64,000 nt of DNA from Burhinus oedicnemus (lineage: Eukaryota; Chordata; Aves; Charadriiformes; Burhinidae), in the NCBI GenBank assembly GCA_008921705.1, contig VFFE01007487.1:134144-198143 (forward strand), in the 5' to 3' direction. The position numbers and the translations under genes are program-made. The notes beneath the pieces are model-generated. The model saw only the letters and a program-made list of their open reading frames with translations. It was not told the origin of the DNA and searched no databases. Shown in pieces: positions 12,671 to 26,844 of this stretch (positions are counted from its first letter, which is position 1; each line of letters starts with the position of its first letter).

Positions 12671-14317
12671 GAGTTATACAGATTGTTCCCCACTATGTAG
12701 CTTGTTTCCCGTGCCCTGGCCCACCAAGGATTAAAGAGCAATCAGGCCCTTAGTGGTGGAAGGAAATTTTGTTTCCAGAAATGTACGCTCATTTTGGGCA
12801 CTCAAGCCTGCTTCTCACGGATCTGTTCTTATTGCACACATTAACTGTGGTCTGTTTGACTTGCTATGTGAATGTATATGCTTGGAAGCATAATCTCAGT
12901 CAATGCAATGAAGTTTTCCAATATGTTAACACAGGAGGAACAATTCAAGTATCATTTTCACACTTTTGAATTTGGATTGAATTTAAATGAAAAAAAAAAA
13001 TCAATGCGGAAAATCAATGCAGCTTTTGGCTGAAAATGAACACGAGGACACAATGGCAGGGCCGCAGGGTAGAAATAAGCAGCAAATTGTTTCTCTGCCC
13101 TTGAAAACATTGTCAAAACCCCATTAAGGAAAAACTCCAGTAATCTCTTGACATTCCCCCACCTCCCCGCCAAAACAGAAAATGACCATCCCTGCCACCT
13201 CTACCTCCAAACAACAAAAGGAAAACAGAAAAATAATCATATAGCAAGTGATTCCATAGTTGGATGTCATCCTAAACTGTAAGGGATTCAGGTTCAAGTA
13301 GCTGCTTCTTGACCCTTGCTTCCCGTCTGAAATATAAAACCCAGCGATATTCTGGAAAAAGGAAAACCTTTCTTTATTCACCTATCAGAAATTACATTCT
13401 TATGTTGCAAAATTTCTCCTGAATAAAACATCGGAATTGGTACATTCCCAAAACTGTACCAAAGACTACTGGGTTTACTGTCATTACATCACAGGATTTC
13501 TAGTCAGCTCTGACCACAAAGAATTTCAATGTATATAATCCGGACCGTTCTGAACTACCCAAAGGTAAAACAATGAAACATCTCAGACCGTAAAGATTTC
13601 CCCAAATTCACTGTGACAAATGCATTTGTAGACAGCTGAGCACCCTACACACCTCCCAAGCTATGTCTATATTGATAAACTAAACAGGACCAGAGCGCAG
13701 GTGCAAGCCTGGTCTGTGGTTGTCCACACCATTGTTAGCCTACTCACAAACATGGTTTTGGCTCTTGCCAGCTACTGTTCTCCTAGATTTGCTTAAGCAT
13801 GATCTGAGAGATAGCAAAGGTCACCAATTGTTTCCACCAGGCAGCATGGCCAAGATATCTTGGCTTTTTGGGAGGGAAGAAGGGCAAGTTTAGCTATACA
13901 GATGAGTCATACCACGTTCTTTGATCTCCAGGCTAAAGAATCATCCGTGGCTCACTGTATTAGGCTACAGACATAATCTTGACAGTTTGAATTGAGAAGA
14001 AAACTACATGCTTCACTATGTCTCCGTGATTCTCTCGTGTCTTCTCTCAAATGTGTTGGTGGGACTTCTGGGATGACTGTGGAAGATCGCAGTTTAAAAA
14101 GCACTAGAAGTAGCCCATTTTCTTATGGCAAAAAAGAATCACCGTTCTAATGTAAATCTAGTTCAAGCAGTAAGACAAGAGGATATTTCCAGAACTTTGA
14201 CCTTCAGTTTTGGCCGAAGAAGCAATGCATTGTCTTTCCCTAACATTTTATATCCAAGACTCCAAAGGACTTTTAAACACTGGAGCCAGAGAACACCTCT
14301 GTGACGTGGTTTGGCCC

Positions 14318-14460
14318 ATGTCATTATTCCCAGTTCTACAGAGAGGAAAATTGTGTCACAACTGGTAAAATACTTTTCCAAGGCTTTTCAGCACATAAGT
14401 GGCATTGCTGAAAACAGGATGCATGAGTCACAAATCCTAGACTCCTGTTTAACTGTGCAA
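14318..14460 (-). repeat. MIR-like SINE fragment
   Basis: The plus strand shows in order 'tcattattcccagttctaca', 'gaggaaaattgtgtcaca', 'cttttccaaggcttttcagc', 'gtggcattgctgaaaacagg' and 'ctagactcctgtttaac'. This follows the reverse complement of MIR along its length: cattattcccattttacag, gaggaaactgaggcaca, cttgcccaaggtcacacagc, gtggcagagctgg, gactcc. Coverage spans the core and much of the tRNA-like half. It is one of the clearest ancient SINE relics here. Confidence 0.7.
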
Positions 14461-17400
14461 TGAAAGGAGATGCTTATGTGAATTATGTATAACAGTAGGT
14501 TCATGCCACAGAACGGCATGCGCCTCCTGAAGTTACCTGAGCTAGGGGTGGCTGGGACTGGCACGTCCATACAACACACCGCAGTACCAGGCTGGAGAAC
14601 TAGCCCTGCTCTGACGGCAATACAGCTGCAACAGCACACCTGGGTCATAAACTCTACCTCTCAACACTAGGCAGCAGGGGGCCGAAAAGTTAGATACTTC
14701 AGCACACAAGGTCACCAGGCCAAAGTCTTTTTATGGATTTAGCCCTCAAAACAGGATTTAATAGCACGCAGTAAATAAGGCCTTGGGCCACACATGGAAC
14801 AATGAAGATAAAACAAACTACTGAATAGCTGCTCATTAAGAGTGCTCTGAACATCCTGTGCACAGAGGTAGAGAGCTCTGCGGAAAAAATAGTATGTGAT
14901 CAGATGATTAAAAAATGAAACATAATGAATTACACAGGCAACCTTAATTAGGGCATTTCCTAGCTTTTCCATGCCTTTCTTTGCGACATCAAAATGTTCT
15001 TTCAATGTCATTTTTGTGTGCGTGGTGCGGAGCTCTGCTCAGTTAAGCGCTAAAAGCCATAGCAGTATGTGTGTTGCAAAGTCACATTAGGTTTGCCTTA
15101 GAGGTCTTTTCTCTACAAGTCATTTGGTTCTTTTCCCATCCACACCAGCTTTGCATGGATGAGTCCCCGAAACCTTTAAAAAGAATTGCTTTGATTGCTC
15201 AACAGCAAGAACAGATTTGAGCCCTGCGTCTTTAAGAACTGTCAGAAGGCAAAGACAGAACAGCAGAAATACTAGTTGTACAACTCAGCTCTTACAGCTA
15301 CATCAGCTTATAACCATACCGGATTCCAGCGCATCCGTGGGAAAGTATTTATTTTACCTGTAGGTATAATTGTAAGCAATAAAAACAGTTCAAACCTTGC
15401 CAGAAAGGGTGTGAATTTCTAAAAAGAAGGAAAAACTCTGAATTCCAATACCTGAGCAAACAAGTTAGTATAAAAGAAAAAAAGTAAATGAAACAGCGTT
15501 GCCAAAACAATGAGGCTATGATTTGCCAACAGCTGGATTGCACTTTCACTTGTAAATGCTGCAAAAAAGACTCTGACTTCTGAGCACATTTTCTTTTGAA
15601 TCCAATCATTTTGTTTGCCGAGCGCAAAGGATGTGTAGAGAAGGAAAAAAAATAGTAGCGGAAGCTTTGAAAACCAAAATAACCCCCCATCTCTTTTCTC
15701 TTGGAAGCCATTTCACCAGTTTGGCAATAAAGAAAAAGCATGTCTTGCCAGCTTAAAAAATACTGACTCCCTGAAACCAGCTGGAGTGAGAAGGTAGGAA
15801 AAGAGAATGAAGCTCCCCCCCAAAAAACCCACACAGTTAAAAACATACTCTGCCAACTTTTGGTCTACCTTGCCAACTAAAAGCTCCAGTTTACTATCTG
15901 AGACCAGGGACACAAATGCTGGAAGTGGTGCTTGTCTAACAGCCAGTTTGTGACAATTGAGTTTGATTGCAATCTCACTCTGCGTCACCCCCAGGTTGTC
16001 ATGTGTAAAGCTTCACTAGGTGCATCACAAAACGGATGAGGAATTTGACTCATTTGGCTCATAACTTGAATTTATACAAATAAATTTGAACAAAATCTCA
16101 CCAGACGAAGGTTTCCATTGGCAAGCTCTTGCATTTCCGCATGCACCACAAAACTAGCCTTCCTGACAACTCTCATTTCCAGCCCTGAGTGAAACCAGAA
16201 CATGCATGAAAAGCAAACTAGGTGGGGGAACAAAGTTAATCAACTTCAGAAGCCCTTCCAGAAGCCTGTTTTATAGGATGGCTTAGGACAGGTGTTATTT
16301 CAACTAAGCATGTTCAACTGAGCCCCAGCATCATGGCTTGACAGGGAATTAGAATGCCTAAAAAAAGATACTAATTTCTACCTGCCAAATGTTCAGCCTT
16401 CAACATTACACTGATACCTTCTTGATCGGGTCTGTACACCTCTGTACTCACCTCCGCCTTCCTTTAGCTTCTCAGCCGTGCTTAGTTTTTCACATGGAGT
16501 TGCCTTCTGCTTCTTGGTCTCTCATAATCTGCAAAAATCTATCATTTGACCCAGTCTAGTTTGCAGCTATATTTCAGCTCTAATTGGAGGGTTTTTTAGA
16601 CAATATTGGAAATTCTAGAGATACTGGCTCTCTCCTACCAAGTCTCTGCATTGTTGTATATGCACCTGCTTCTTTCTGCTGTGCACCTAGACAAATGCAA
16701 GGTTTCTCTTTTATGCCAGTTAGCCCCTTAAATACGAAGGCAGAAAATTGTGCCGGTTTAGCCCAGAAGGTCTGGCAATGGTGGAACTCATAATGGCAGC
16801 AACAATGATGTCTGGCCAAAACGCTCCTTTCATTGGATTTGGCAGGGCTGACCATATTTGAAAGGTGTCATGCAGCAGCCTCTCTATAAAATTCATCATA
16901 TAAGGAAAAAACAGCTGAACTTTAAAAATGAGATGCATTTGTACTTGGCAACACTGGTTTTCTGATTGTTTTCTAATGGCAAAGACTAAACAAGATGGCT
17001 GCAGCAGTGCAAAGGAGACAACTGAAACTGAAGACCAAAACAAAAAACCTATAGACAACTCCACAATAAAGACAATTTCCATGCAAACCGCAACTGTTGA
17101 ATTTCAGGCCTTTCAGCTGTCTATCTGCTTAAAAGCTTTTTATTCAGCAAACAATTTACTTTGTAACAAACCTAGGCCTGGAAAATTTCTGCCCAAAACA
17201 TGCTTCTTTCACAGAATCAGAAATTAGCTGATGACTTAATAGCAACACTTACTACTAAGCATTATAATAAGGAAGTATTTTATGTACTTGCCTTGCATTC
17301 TACCAAAGACAGAGATCTGAAACTTGCCCCGTTCTTGTATCACACATATCATAGATCAAAAGTTTGCCGGTAGGATTTCCAAATGGCGGTGTTCTCTGGG

Positions 17401-17919
17401 CTTTGTGAAAGGCTAAAGAGCCCCAGAAGCACTAACAACCAAAACTGCTGGTTAGTATTTGTGATAAAAATAACCAAATGAAATTTAGCTTGGAAACTGA
17501 GGCTTATACATCCAGAGAAAGATAGTTTAAGAGAGATGTTTAGGGATAAGTAGCAAAGCAATGTATGAATAATAGCCAATGCAGAAAGCCCACAGGTTTT
17601 TTTCAGTATATTTGGATATTTACTGCCACAGAAATAGCAGACAGAAGCAAAGGAAGGTGCAGTCATTTTCACAATAATACTTCGAGTGGTGGAAAAAAGA
17701 CCAACGCTCTCTGAACTTTTGTTTCAAAAGTCCTGCTCCAGTCACACCGAAATCCACTGTATTAATTCTGCAGATACCACTAGCGAGACGATCTGGAAGA
17801 AGTCTGGAAATATCAGCACTAAGTTTGGGATCTGGAAGACTGACCAAGTAAGAAAAAAACATCAAGGTCTCAGATACTGAAGGTTAAAATATCTTGGCAA
17901 AACCTTAACTATAGCAGAT
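14461..17919. other. Non-genic DNA, nothing recognised
   Basis: This contains the longest ATG-started frame in the window (15349-15846, minus strand, 165 codons). Its translation is rich in Phe, Ser, Leu and Tyr, as expected from an A-rich plus strand read backwards, and has no domain I recognise. Overlapping frames at 16580-17227 on both strands are similarly unconvincing. No repeat is recognised. Confidence 0.55.
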
Positions 17920-18455
17920 AGGTATATAAGAGCTGCAGAACGGCCATCTGGTTCAGCATCCTGTCTTCAACAATGGCCATAAGCAAACCTCATGTGTAAG
18001 TTAAGAACAGGGGCAAACATATACGATACTTTGAGTACTTTCCCAGTCTGTAATTATTTTAAGCTCAAATATTTCCTGAGCTTGGTGTGACCATTTAGTA
18101 ACCTTCAATAGAGCTGTCCCTTCCAGGTATTTGCCCTGTCTCCCCTTAAAGTCATGCAGACGTTTTTTGCATCCAGAGCATCTGTTAGCAGGAAGTTTAA
18201 TTCCAGAAGTCTACTCTTCTTTGTTTTGAACATGATTCCTGCTAACTTCATTTGACAGCCCCTACTTCTTGCTCTGTAAGAGATGGGAACTGGTATCCAA
18301 CCGCCCATGCCACTCATGATTTGTAGACTTCTATCAGACCTCACCTTGCTCATTTATTTTCTGAAGAATCCCAGGCAGTTCACTTGCTCCTTGCTCAGAC
18401 TTTTGATCATTCTCGCTGCCCTTTTCTGGGCCTTTTGTCCTTTTTAGTTTTGTTT
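17920..18455 (-). mobile_element. Ancient CR1 LINE 3' fragment (old turtle/croc/bird type)
   Basis: On the plus strand the order is 'ggccatctggttcagcatcc', 'tgtcttcaacaatggcc', 'ccctgtctccccttaaagtc', 'actacttc'-like and 'gacagcccctacttcttg' segments, 'catgccactcatgattt', 'agacttctatcagacctcacc', then 'attctcgctgcccttttctg'. This reproduces, in order, the reverse complement of the 3' UTR and ORF2 end of old CR1 families common in turtles, crocodilians and birds, where 'catgccactcatgattttatagacctctatcat' and 'atcattcttgttgcccttttctg' are familiar. The element therefore runs on the minus strand, with its 3' end at the left. It is heavily diverged and not coding. Confidence 0.7.
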
Positions 18456-21030
18456 CTTACATTTGCAGTAGAGGGACCACCACTGCAATGACACAGTGGC
18501 AACTCTTCAACACTCCAGGGCAACAGCCCACACTGTGAGAGAACCTATAGAAAGTGCAGGTGAAAGGGAAGGGTACAATTCTCGCTGTGAGAGTGGCTGT
18601 AGAAGTATCTATTCATACTGTAATGATCTGAACCTCAGTTGGGCAACAGTCTGAATATCAATCGATACTATTACAAAATACATTGAACTGTTCAAAGGTA
18701 TAATCTATTCACAGCTGACACATCATTCAACCTACAGAAGTGGCCATTTCTCTGCAGATGTTTTGCAGTGGCAGTGCTCACGCTTTTCCGTTACTTAGAA
18801 ACTTCCAGAAACTAACTCTAATGGCAATATGTGCACAGCTGTATCTATTGTGTTCCCGCTTATAAATAAATATGGTTCTCTGGGATTCGAGTCAGTTTTC
18901 GTATTTGTGCCTAGTCGTACCACCACAACAGACAAAAACACAAAGTTTGAAATTTGCACTAACCTTCCCCACCCCTTGACTACAATTTTGCTTTTGCTTG
19001 GCAGTTTTTCAATTCAGGTGTTATGATCTGATGAACTTACCAACAGCAAGCCCAAAGAAGTCGGAAACCAGAGTTAAGTTTGTGAAAGGCTTTTTATGCA
19101 CTTGAAAGTGTCCCCCTAAAAAGCCCGTATTCCTATAAGCTTTCTGCAGAATGGTTGCCTATAATTACTTTTCTCATCTTTGAGTGCATTTACATTACAC
19201 TGCAGCAACAATTGGCACATATGAACAGCAGATTGTCTGTGGTTTTGATTAGTGTGGCAGCAACATATCCTTTGTTTTTCAGTCCTGGGCTAAATGAAAC
19301 ATCTTCCATAGAGACAAATCTCCACAATGATTAATCATGAAGCATCCCATATGGATACTGATATCCCATATGCTTTAAATGAGGCTGGGTGGGAAAACCT
19401 CTGCTTCACTCGTCTCTCAACCCAACAAATTGCTGGAAGGTACTCACAGGTTCATTCCCCTATGGTTATAACCTCACTGCAGAATTGGCTGAGACCAGGT
19501 TAACTGCAGAAACTTTTGCTGGTATAGTACTAATCATTTAGTGGTGTCGTTTTATAATTTAGTTTTTCCATACGGACAAAAATCCTAAATGCGGTTATAC
19601 TCACACAGAACTACTTGTGCTGAAGTAGCTTATTTCACTGACGGACTTGATGCAAGCCATACCATTTAAAAGTGTTTTTTTCAATCGTATAAAACACACT
19701 TTCATTGTAAAAGCTTAGTATGTGACAGCAAGCTTTGGCTGTGCTGCACACAAACCCATTTAGCATTTTGTGGAACCTTCCTGTGATACAACTGAACCAC
19801 ATTTGGGTTTATATTTTGCATGAATAGTTTCACCACATACTCCAGAGGAGTAACCTGAAGCACTGTCAAACTGTTCCATAATGCAATATATTGAGCACAA
19901 TACACTAGCCAAAATCAGCTCTAAAATAAATAGCCACAACTTGATTGACGTAATAGAGGTCTATTTGCTTATACTATTACTGGCTTGGCCCTCTCCACCT
20001 ATTTGACTTCAACTCAGAAAGTGCATTAAGAGTCCAATGTCCTTTTTCCAAATGGAAATAGAGCAACTTCTTTCTATCTACACACATAAATTAAAACACC
20101 AGAAGTACAGCACAGTATTTCTCTATTTATAACTGGACCTCGGTCTGAGATATAGGTTCGGTTTTGACTGGATTTTTCCTTCTCCCACACATATTTACCG
20201 TCCCACTTCATCAAAATCAATTACTGATGACAGACTGCTTAATTGGTCAGTGACTTTCACAACATTTCTTTAATGTTGTTCCACAGCTGGGCCTCTGCTG
20301 GCACAGCATATGATAAAACCACCGGGCTTTTGAGCTTCAGCAAGCAGAGCAATATGAGCTGGATTTCTAGATACTTTGTAACCCTTACTGAAGCTCCCTG
20401 GAATTAAGCTGGCTCCTGTGATGGCTTCTTTTGCTATTGTTCAGTCAGGAAGAGTGTCAATGAAGCAACATCTAACTTTTTGTTGGACAAACAGATGCAA
20501 ATATTGGTAAAAAGGAATCCATATCTTAATCTCCCTCCAGGACTTGGGATAATTAGCTTATATTATTATGGTGTTGGCCCTTGCTGGGACATTTCAGTCA
20601 TGAATTTAAGGGAGATTTAGCTTTAACCCAACGATTTCATCAGCTTCTGGTAGTTCAATACTTGCAAGATGCCACAAACGCTAACAAACAAAAAACCTAA
20701 ACAATAATCTTTTCCGTTCTCTGTAAGATTCCTGTTGCAGTGTGCTCTCCATCCAAAGAGCTCAAAGGGCTAGGTAGAAAGATAAACAGATAAGATTATT
20801 TCAGTAAGGAACTTCAAAGGATCAGCTCTTGCAGTGTTTCATCTGTGAAGACGACAAGAGGCTCCTAGCAGCAGAAAAAAGCATCACTGCAGAGGCACAT
20901 TAAGATCGGCTGCAACGAACTTCTCAGTATTGGTCACCTGCACCTGGATAATTGGGATCAAACTTCTTAAGATGAATGCTCAGATGAACACCAATGCTTT
21001 CGAGTGAAGATTTTTGCAAACAGAAACAGA
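18456..21030. other. Non-genic DNA, nothing recognised
   Basis: No gene or named repeat is seen. The two open frames of about 65 codons (18829-19026 plus, 19702-19905 minus) show no motifs. A near-repeat 'atcccatatg' occurs twice within 19343-19371. Confidence 0.55.
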
Positions 21031-21292
21031 TAAGAAAGATGAGGACAAACGTTTTAGCAGGGCCTGTTGCAGTAGGACAAGGGCTAATGGTTTTAAACTA
21101 AAAGAAGAAAGATTTAGACAAGATATAAGGAAGAAAGTTTTTACAATGAGGGTGGTGAGACACTGGCACAGGTTGCCCAGAGAGGCGGTAGATGCCCCAT
21201 CCCTGGAAAAATTCAAGGCCAGGTTTGACGGGGCTCTGAGCAACCTGATCTGGTTGAAGACATCCCTGCTCATTGCAGGGAGGTTGGACTAG
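21031..21292 (+). pseudogene. CR1 ORF2 C-terminal remnant (reverse transcriptase polyprotein tail)
   Basis: The frame encodes the region after the reverse transcriptase core, including a RDIRKKVF-like run, VVRHWHRLPREAV, DAPSLEKFKAR and DGALSNL, characteristic of CR1 ORF2 ends. At the place where the 52 kb copy has its TAG stop, this copy has TGG (21251-21253), so the frame reads on to a TAG after LD at about 21292. The catalytic domains are absent, so it cannot act. The frame is otherwise uninterrupted, which suggests moderate age. Confidence 0.85.
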
Positions 21293-21347
21293 ACAACCTT
21301 TGAAGGTCCCTTCCAACCCAAACTATTCTATGATTTCTGTGATTTCT
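21031..21347 (+). mobile_element. CR1 LINE, 5'-truncated 3' end
   Basis: This is a typical avian CR1 3' end: the ORF2 C-terminus, a short 3' UTR (gttggactagacaaccttt, then ggtcccttccaacccaaact), and a decayed octamer tail (attctatgatttctgtgatttct). The 5' truncation is usual for CR1, whose target-primed reverse transcription normally stops early. It is very similar to the copy at 52.04-52.41 kb, including the '..tgaaga.atcc.tgctc.ttgcagg' UTR section. It differs from the 49.4 kb copy, so these are two subfamilies. CR1 normally makes no clear target-site duplication, and none is visible. Confidence 0.95.
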
Positions 21348-24300
21348 ATATATTCAGTTTTCATTTGCAAATAAAAATACAGCAAGTATAAAACTGCCAG
21401 CTTAAATTTTGTGGCATTGATGAAGATACTCAATTTGCTCTTTACTAGCATTTATAAATGTTAGTTTCTTCTACTTATTTTTTTAAAAGGTAACCAGGTT
21501 CCTACCTAGTTTGTAGACTAAATATGAAGCTACATGAGTATAATTTAAGAGTCACTCTACTGACCTCACTGGAAAATTTCTCAAGTCATTATGTTAACTG
21601 AGAGGATGAGCAAAGCATAATATATGTTACTAGAGGCTTCACAGAGTTCCTGAACCAAAGAATCAGGCAAATCTTCACCAAGTGAGGTCTAAGGAGAGCC
21701 AAGTGGACCGCGTTTCTTTCTGCAGTTTTCTTCATACCATTCCATTTATTGGTCTTGAACTAATGGTGCTTTACGATGAACAAATATGCAAAGTGGGACC
21801 AACTGAATTAAATCCAAAAACCCAAGACACAAAGCTGCTCTGCTGTGAGCCAGTACATTGCAGCTGCTGAGGCATGAGACAGAAGACAGCTATACTTGCC
21901 TGGTTCGCTAGAAGACTCTGGTGTGGGCTCCATTATAAACCAATATAAGATTAAAGAAAAAGAAAACAAAACCTTAACATACATCCATCTGAAAGCAAAC
22001 TTATCAATGCTGTGGAGACAGTGATTTACACTAACATTTAATTTTAGGGACTAAAACATCCCATCTGAGCAACAAACAAAAAATTAACCTATTGTTAACA
22101 ATTTTCTCCTTCGTTATTTAAAACAGAAGCATTCACATAATTCAAAAGCATATCAAACATGCTATTTTTTTAATCACAGCAACAGCAAAACCGGGACTTT
22201 AAACCATACTTAAACCACAGTGGGGGTTTTACCACTGCTCATTGAAAACAACAGTCTGACCCACATAGTAAAATTCTAATATATCTGTGATTGGTTTTGC
22301 GTTTAACTGAAGCTTCGTGCAGAAATGGCTCTGAAAAACAATGCCAGCAAATAGCATTTAAATCTTCTGTCTCACACAACATGGAAGTTTGTCTGCATAA
22401 GTGACTTTATTTTAGATTTATCACTTTCCTTTGGTCCATGTTTGAACTCCCCTCTCTTCCCACCCCTGTAGCAGATTCCAGCTCTGCACAGCAATTTCTC
22501 TCTAGCTGTGCAAAGGTAGTAGCTTCTGGCAGACAAAGGTCCACCTAAGATGTGAAACAAAATCACCATCAAGCATTTCAGAGTGAACGCTGCTTTCATC
22601 TGAAAAGGAAACCACAACTTATATCTTTATTATTTTGCTGTGGTTCTTCCTACCACTTAAAGACTACCAGAAAAAGTAAGAAGTCTTATAAATTATTAAG
22701 CAAACAGAGTTTCTGCATTACTGCATCCATTGAGATGTCTGAAGAGCCTCAAGAAAGGCTACCTTCTCATTTCTGGACTTTCTGAAGTAAGAGTGGAAAG
22801 CATCAGGTTATTTTGGCAGAGAAGTTAACATCTTGAAACTGAAGGAAAATTCCTAGCAGAGTGATCAATTAGATCCTCAACTGCAATTGATATCAGACTG
22901 GCATTGAACTTTTTTGCCAAGGCATTGGGAAAAAAATTGTCAATGATGGCATTACTGCTGCTCCTTCTGCTACAGAAATCCCAACTCACCTGTATTCTGA
23001 AAGCATGAGCTGCCTAACTGGTTTGGTCTGCAAAGGGTAAAGTACTGAAAGACACTCACAGATCAGAAGGGACTGCTGTGATCCTTCATCCTGATGTCCT
23101 GTATAAGGAAAGTTATAGAGCTTAACCCACTAATTTTTGCAGTGGAAAGAATTGTTTTTCCCTGCTATCTAGGAAAATATTATCAGGCCTTGTGTTAATA
23201 ATAACAATAATCATATTATTATTTATTAATACTACTGATTATCTAATCGAAGGCAGCTTTGCATGTTTGGACAAACCAAAAATTCAGTAGATTTTATTTT
23301 CTTTCAAAACAACAACTTAACCCTCATGCCATTGGAGTATTGGGGCCCTAGGACAGGCATGTAATTACTGGTAGCACCACACCAGTTAAGATCAGGGCAG
23401 TGGATTTGGCAGCCATTGGGGAGCTATCCGTTTCCATGCCACCAGCACAGACAAGACCACCAAGGAAGCATAGATAAACATGGCAGGAGGCTGAGAACTG
23501 TGCCGGAAACCAGGACTGAGCTTTGCATCTAGCTGTTCCAAATAAGATGATGTTTAGGTACAACTAGACACAGTTATACACAGAAAACACACATTGCAAT
23601 GGCTGCAGACCTGAACACTTTCTTCTACTGGAAGATACCAAAGTTCATTACATGCAAAGAGATATCGCATAGATCATAACAAATAATCCATGGCACAAAT
23701 TTAGACATAACACCAACTTCAGATCTCGCTGTGAGGTACGTAGCTTTATGTAACCTTGCACTTCCAGTTGCTTGCTTTTTGGTTTGCTCTTTTGTTAAAA
23801 CATCAGTGTCTGCAACATGCGCTATAAAATGTGCTCCAGCCCAATTTTAGGTAAGAGAAGAATTCTTTCCCATTTCCTGTCCTTTCCAAGTTTCTCTCTG
23901 CCATCCCTGTGTTTACCCTGATGACCTTTGTGTTTCTTCCTGACGTTGCCAGTCTCAATGGTTAGCCTCCCTGTTACGGACAGAGTGTGATGATAACCTT
24001 TTCTTTTTAATAGAATCAAAAATGGATTTAAATAAATATCCCACCATTATCTGTAAAGGCATTAAATACACTCCAAGTCTCAACAGCACAAATTGAAAAG
24101 GATGGACAGATAGTGCGAGCAAGCAACTGAGAAAACCACATGCCTTGTCAAACAAGCTCCGTCTGTCTGGTAGAATGACACTATTGCTCACAATTACCCT
24201 AAATACACAGCTTAATCTACTGCAAGTCTTGTGACGAAAAAAAAGCCTGACCTTTGAGCTTTGTAGCAGTCACAAATAACAAGGATGAGCTACAGAATAA

Positions 24301-26844
24301 CTTCATTTTGTCCAGATAATTATATATGGTCCTCTTCGCAGCAAGTCCTACCTTATTTTAGAAAGGAAAATTGAAGTCTGGTAGCTGTAATTTAAAAGAA
24401 AACGGAACACCACTCACTAGGAGTGTGAGACATCACTTTGCTGGAAACATTGAAACAGTATCAGTCACACCATTTTGAATGCCACAGACTCTTCCCTTCA
24501 GTATACAGCTAAAAGCAGAACAAAGAGAGAGAAACACCAAAGAAAGCAAGGCTGTTAATATCCTGAAGATAATTTCTCAAGTGTTTATAAGTTTTTCATT
24601 ATCTGAATCTAAGGTCCTGTCTTGTCAAGAGGTGATTCCAAGGAGAAGAGAGGGTTTTATTATAGAATAAGGACGTCCACACATGGAATTTTCTTCCTGT
24701 TCTTTAAACTCACTCTACTAAAAGTAATTTGCAAGACTAGCAAGTCCCTTCACACATAGCATTTTCCTAAATGAAAAATAAAGTGATCTCCCATAACCGT
24801 TGTCTTCGCTCCTGAATTCCTGGAAGATATTTTCATGTTGCCCCCAGCAACTATCACTAGACTTCCCACCTAGTGTAACCTTTTGTACACTGGCAAAAGG
24901 AAACGTTGAGGGGAATATCGAAGGCTAATGGCCCACACCTGACTGAACTCAGGGAAATCACATATCACTTCAGAGGTTGTATCTTCTGTGAAAATCTCTA
25001 AGGGTGGCAACATCTTTGTGAGACCACCCTTATAGTACGTAGTCTCTGTAGACTCTTTGTTACTTTGGTCTTCAGAGTCTATAGAATGGCTCAGGTGGGC
25101 AGCACAAATTAAACACTGTTAAAAACAGGTATGGTGTGGGAGAAGAATGAATAAAAGAGACCACCATGCTGGGGAATCTCTGGTTGAAAGAAGACAAAGA
25201 GCAGTGCTAAGAACTAAAACCACTAAATTAATGTGAGAATTCAGTTAAACCTAAGAAATACGAATATGTCATCCTGGGAGAGATATAATGCACAAACAGG
25301 AGGCCATCAGCCTCAGGGAACCTGACAATTCCCACCACTCAAACATTTGCTATGAGCAAAGTCTATGGAAGTAGCTGGATAGTAAATGCTGCCTAATCCT
25401 TGGCAAGGAGCTAGCCCACCGCTGTCTCTCATTATCACTGGTGTGTTTAAAGGCAAATGGGCATACTCTTCCACCAAATCTTTGTTCTAACACATCATGC
25501 TTTTATTTTTCCATTAAAATTTTCTTTAAAAATAATAACAGGAATAGTGGGAACAAACACCAACAAATGTAAGGTAGGGAAGGGATTTACTGCTCGTGGC
25601 ATTAATTCTTTCACTAAATAAACCATAACTGCAAATTCAGTTACTCTTAATAGCAGAATTAGGTTCTTACCTGTTACTTTTTGCCATTCACATGACCTTT
25701 AGTCATTGGAACTGGAATTGACTTGCGTGGGTGTAGTTTGGTATGAGAATTGAAGGCTCTCATAATTCTCAAACACACCTACATTGATGTAAGAGCTGCT
25801 TAGGGTTTCAATGGAAAAAAAGAAAAGATAAGTAAATCTTGATAATGTAAATAGTGTTCAAGCTTTAGAGATCATTTCCTGAATAAGCGGAGAAACCCAG
25901 GTCAGGGGGGTGGGGGGGAAGACTTATATCAGATTCGCTATCAGGATTTCAGAAAGCAATTGAAAAATATGCACAGATTGACAAAATTTGTTATTTAATA
26001 TGAACTGGGGATGCTGTCACGATACACATACAGATCAACTGATCAACTAATCAGTCCTGTCATGACCTGTGACAGTGCTTGGAGCAGATCATGGAAACAG
26101 TCAAATACTTGCTTGTTGTTTCAACACTTGATGTAAACTGGATTACAGTATGTTATTCTTTTCCTGAACATTCTCAAAAGTCTCACTACCTCTGCTCACC
26201 CCCAAAACTACAAGGTTTTGCATTTATCATCAGGCAGTGGTGCAATTTTTTTAAGCTTTCCTTTGTGAGGCTTGTTCACTATCACAAGCTGATAGCGTAC
26301 ACTTCGACTGCTGATGAGGGACAAGCCTCCCAGGCAAACCTGAGTTAGCATACAAGCTCTGGAGCACTTCTTCATCCATATAATTTCCCCATTAGGAGGG
26401 ACAGTTTAATATGTGCCTTTAAACCAAGTTCAGAACAGCTTTTTTGGGTGTGCATTTGTTAAAACTAACCTCACCAAGAAAATGCTATAGCAGGAGGCTC
26501 CTCTGATACCTATTGCAATGAAGAGAACCCTACTAGATTTTCCCATGTAAGACTGGGAAAAACTGTTCTGTATAAGATTTGTTTGGTTTTGGCAGTGAAA
26601 TCTAAAGAAAAGAAACGAAAAAAAAAAAGTCAGTCCAAAACCAGCTTGATCCAAGTCACATTTTCTTCCCGTTCCTGCTATTGAAATGAAAAAGGACCTT
26701 CCCACCCTACCCACATACAAACTTAAAGCTGTTTGAAAACAAAAAGAACACTTTTTTCCCTTCCCTCATGTGCCTGTGTATGATGAGAGATGATCAAAAA
26801 GATCCTCAGATGAGCTGTTATTCGTTCAGCAGCTGGGAGACACA
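21348..26844. other. Non-genic DNA, nothing recognised
   Basis: I see no gene. An AT-rich taa/att patch lies at about 23200-23240. A G6TG7 run lies at about 25905-25918. A doubled gatcaact is at about 26034-26049. Frames of 62-97 codons are scattered on both strands without family resemblance. Confidence 0.55.

Larger units (their letters stand above)
12061..14317. other. Non-genic DNA with a homopolymer and a small palindrome
   Basis: I recognise no gene. Two frames on opposite strands (12065-12334 and 12113-12310) overlap and neither resembles a known family. An A17 run is at 12578-12594 and an A9-10 run at about 12990. The perfect inverted repeat at 12651-12670 is listed separately. Confidence 0.55.

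Noticed and set aside
15349..15846. Longest ATG-started open frame (165 codons, minus strand)
   Set aside because: The composition is Phe/Ser/Leu/Tyr-rich, as expected from reading A-rich DNA backwards. No domain or signal is recognised, no splice structure is seen, and one frame of this size is plausible by chance in 64 kb.
25905..25918. G6TG7 run as a possible G-quadruplex
   Set aside because: It does not supply four separate runs of three or more G with loops under the usual rule. The C-rich tract at about 43511-43526 likewise gives only three G-runs on the minus strand.
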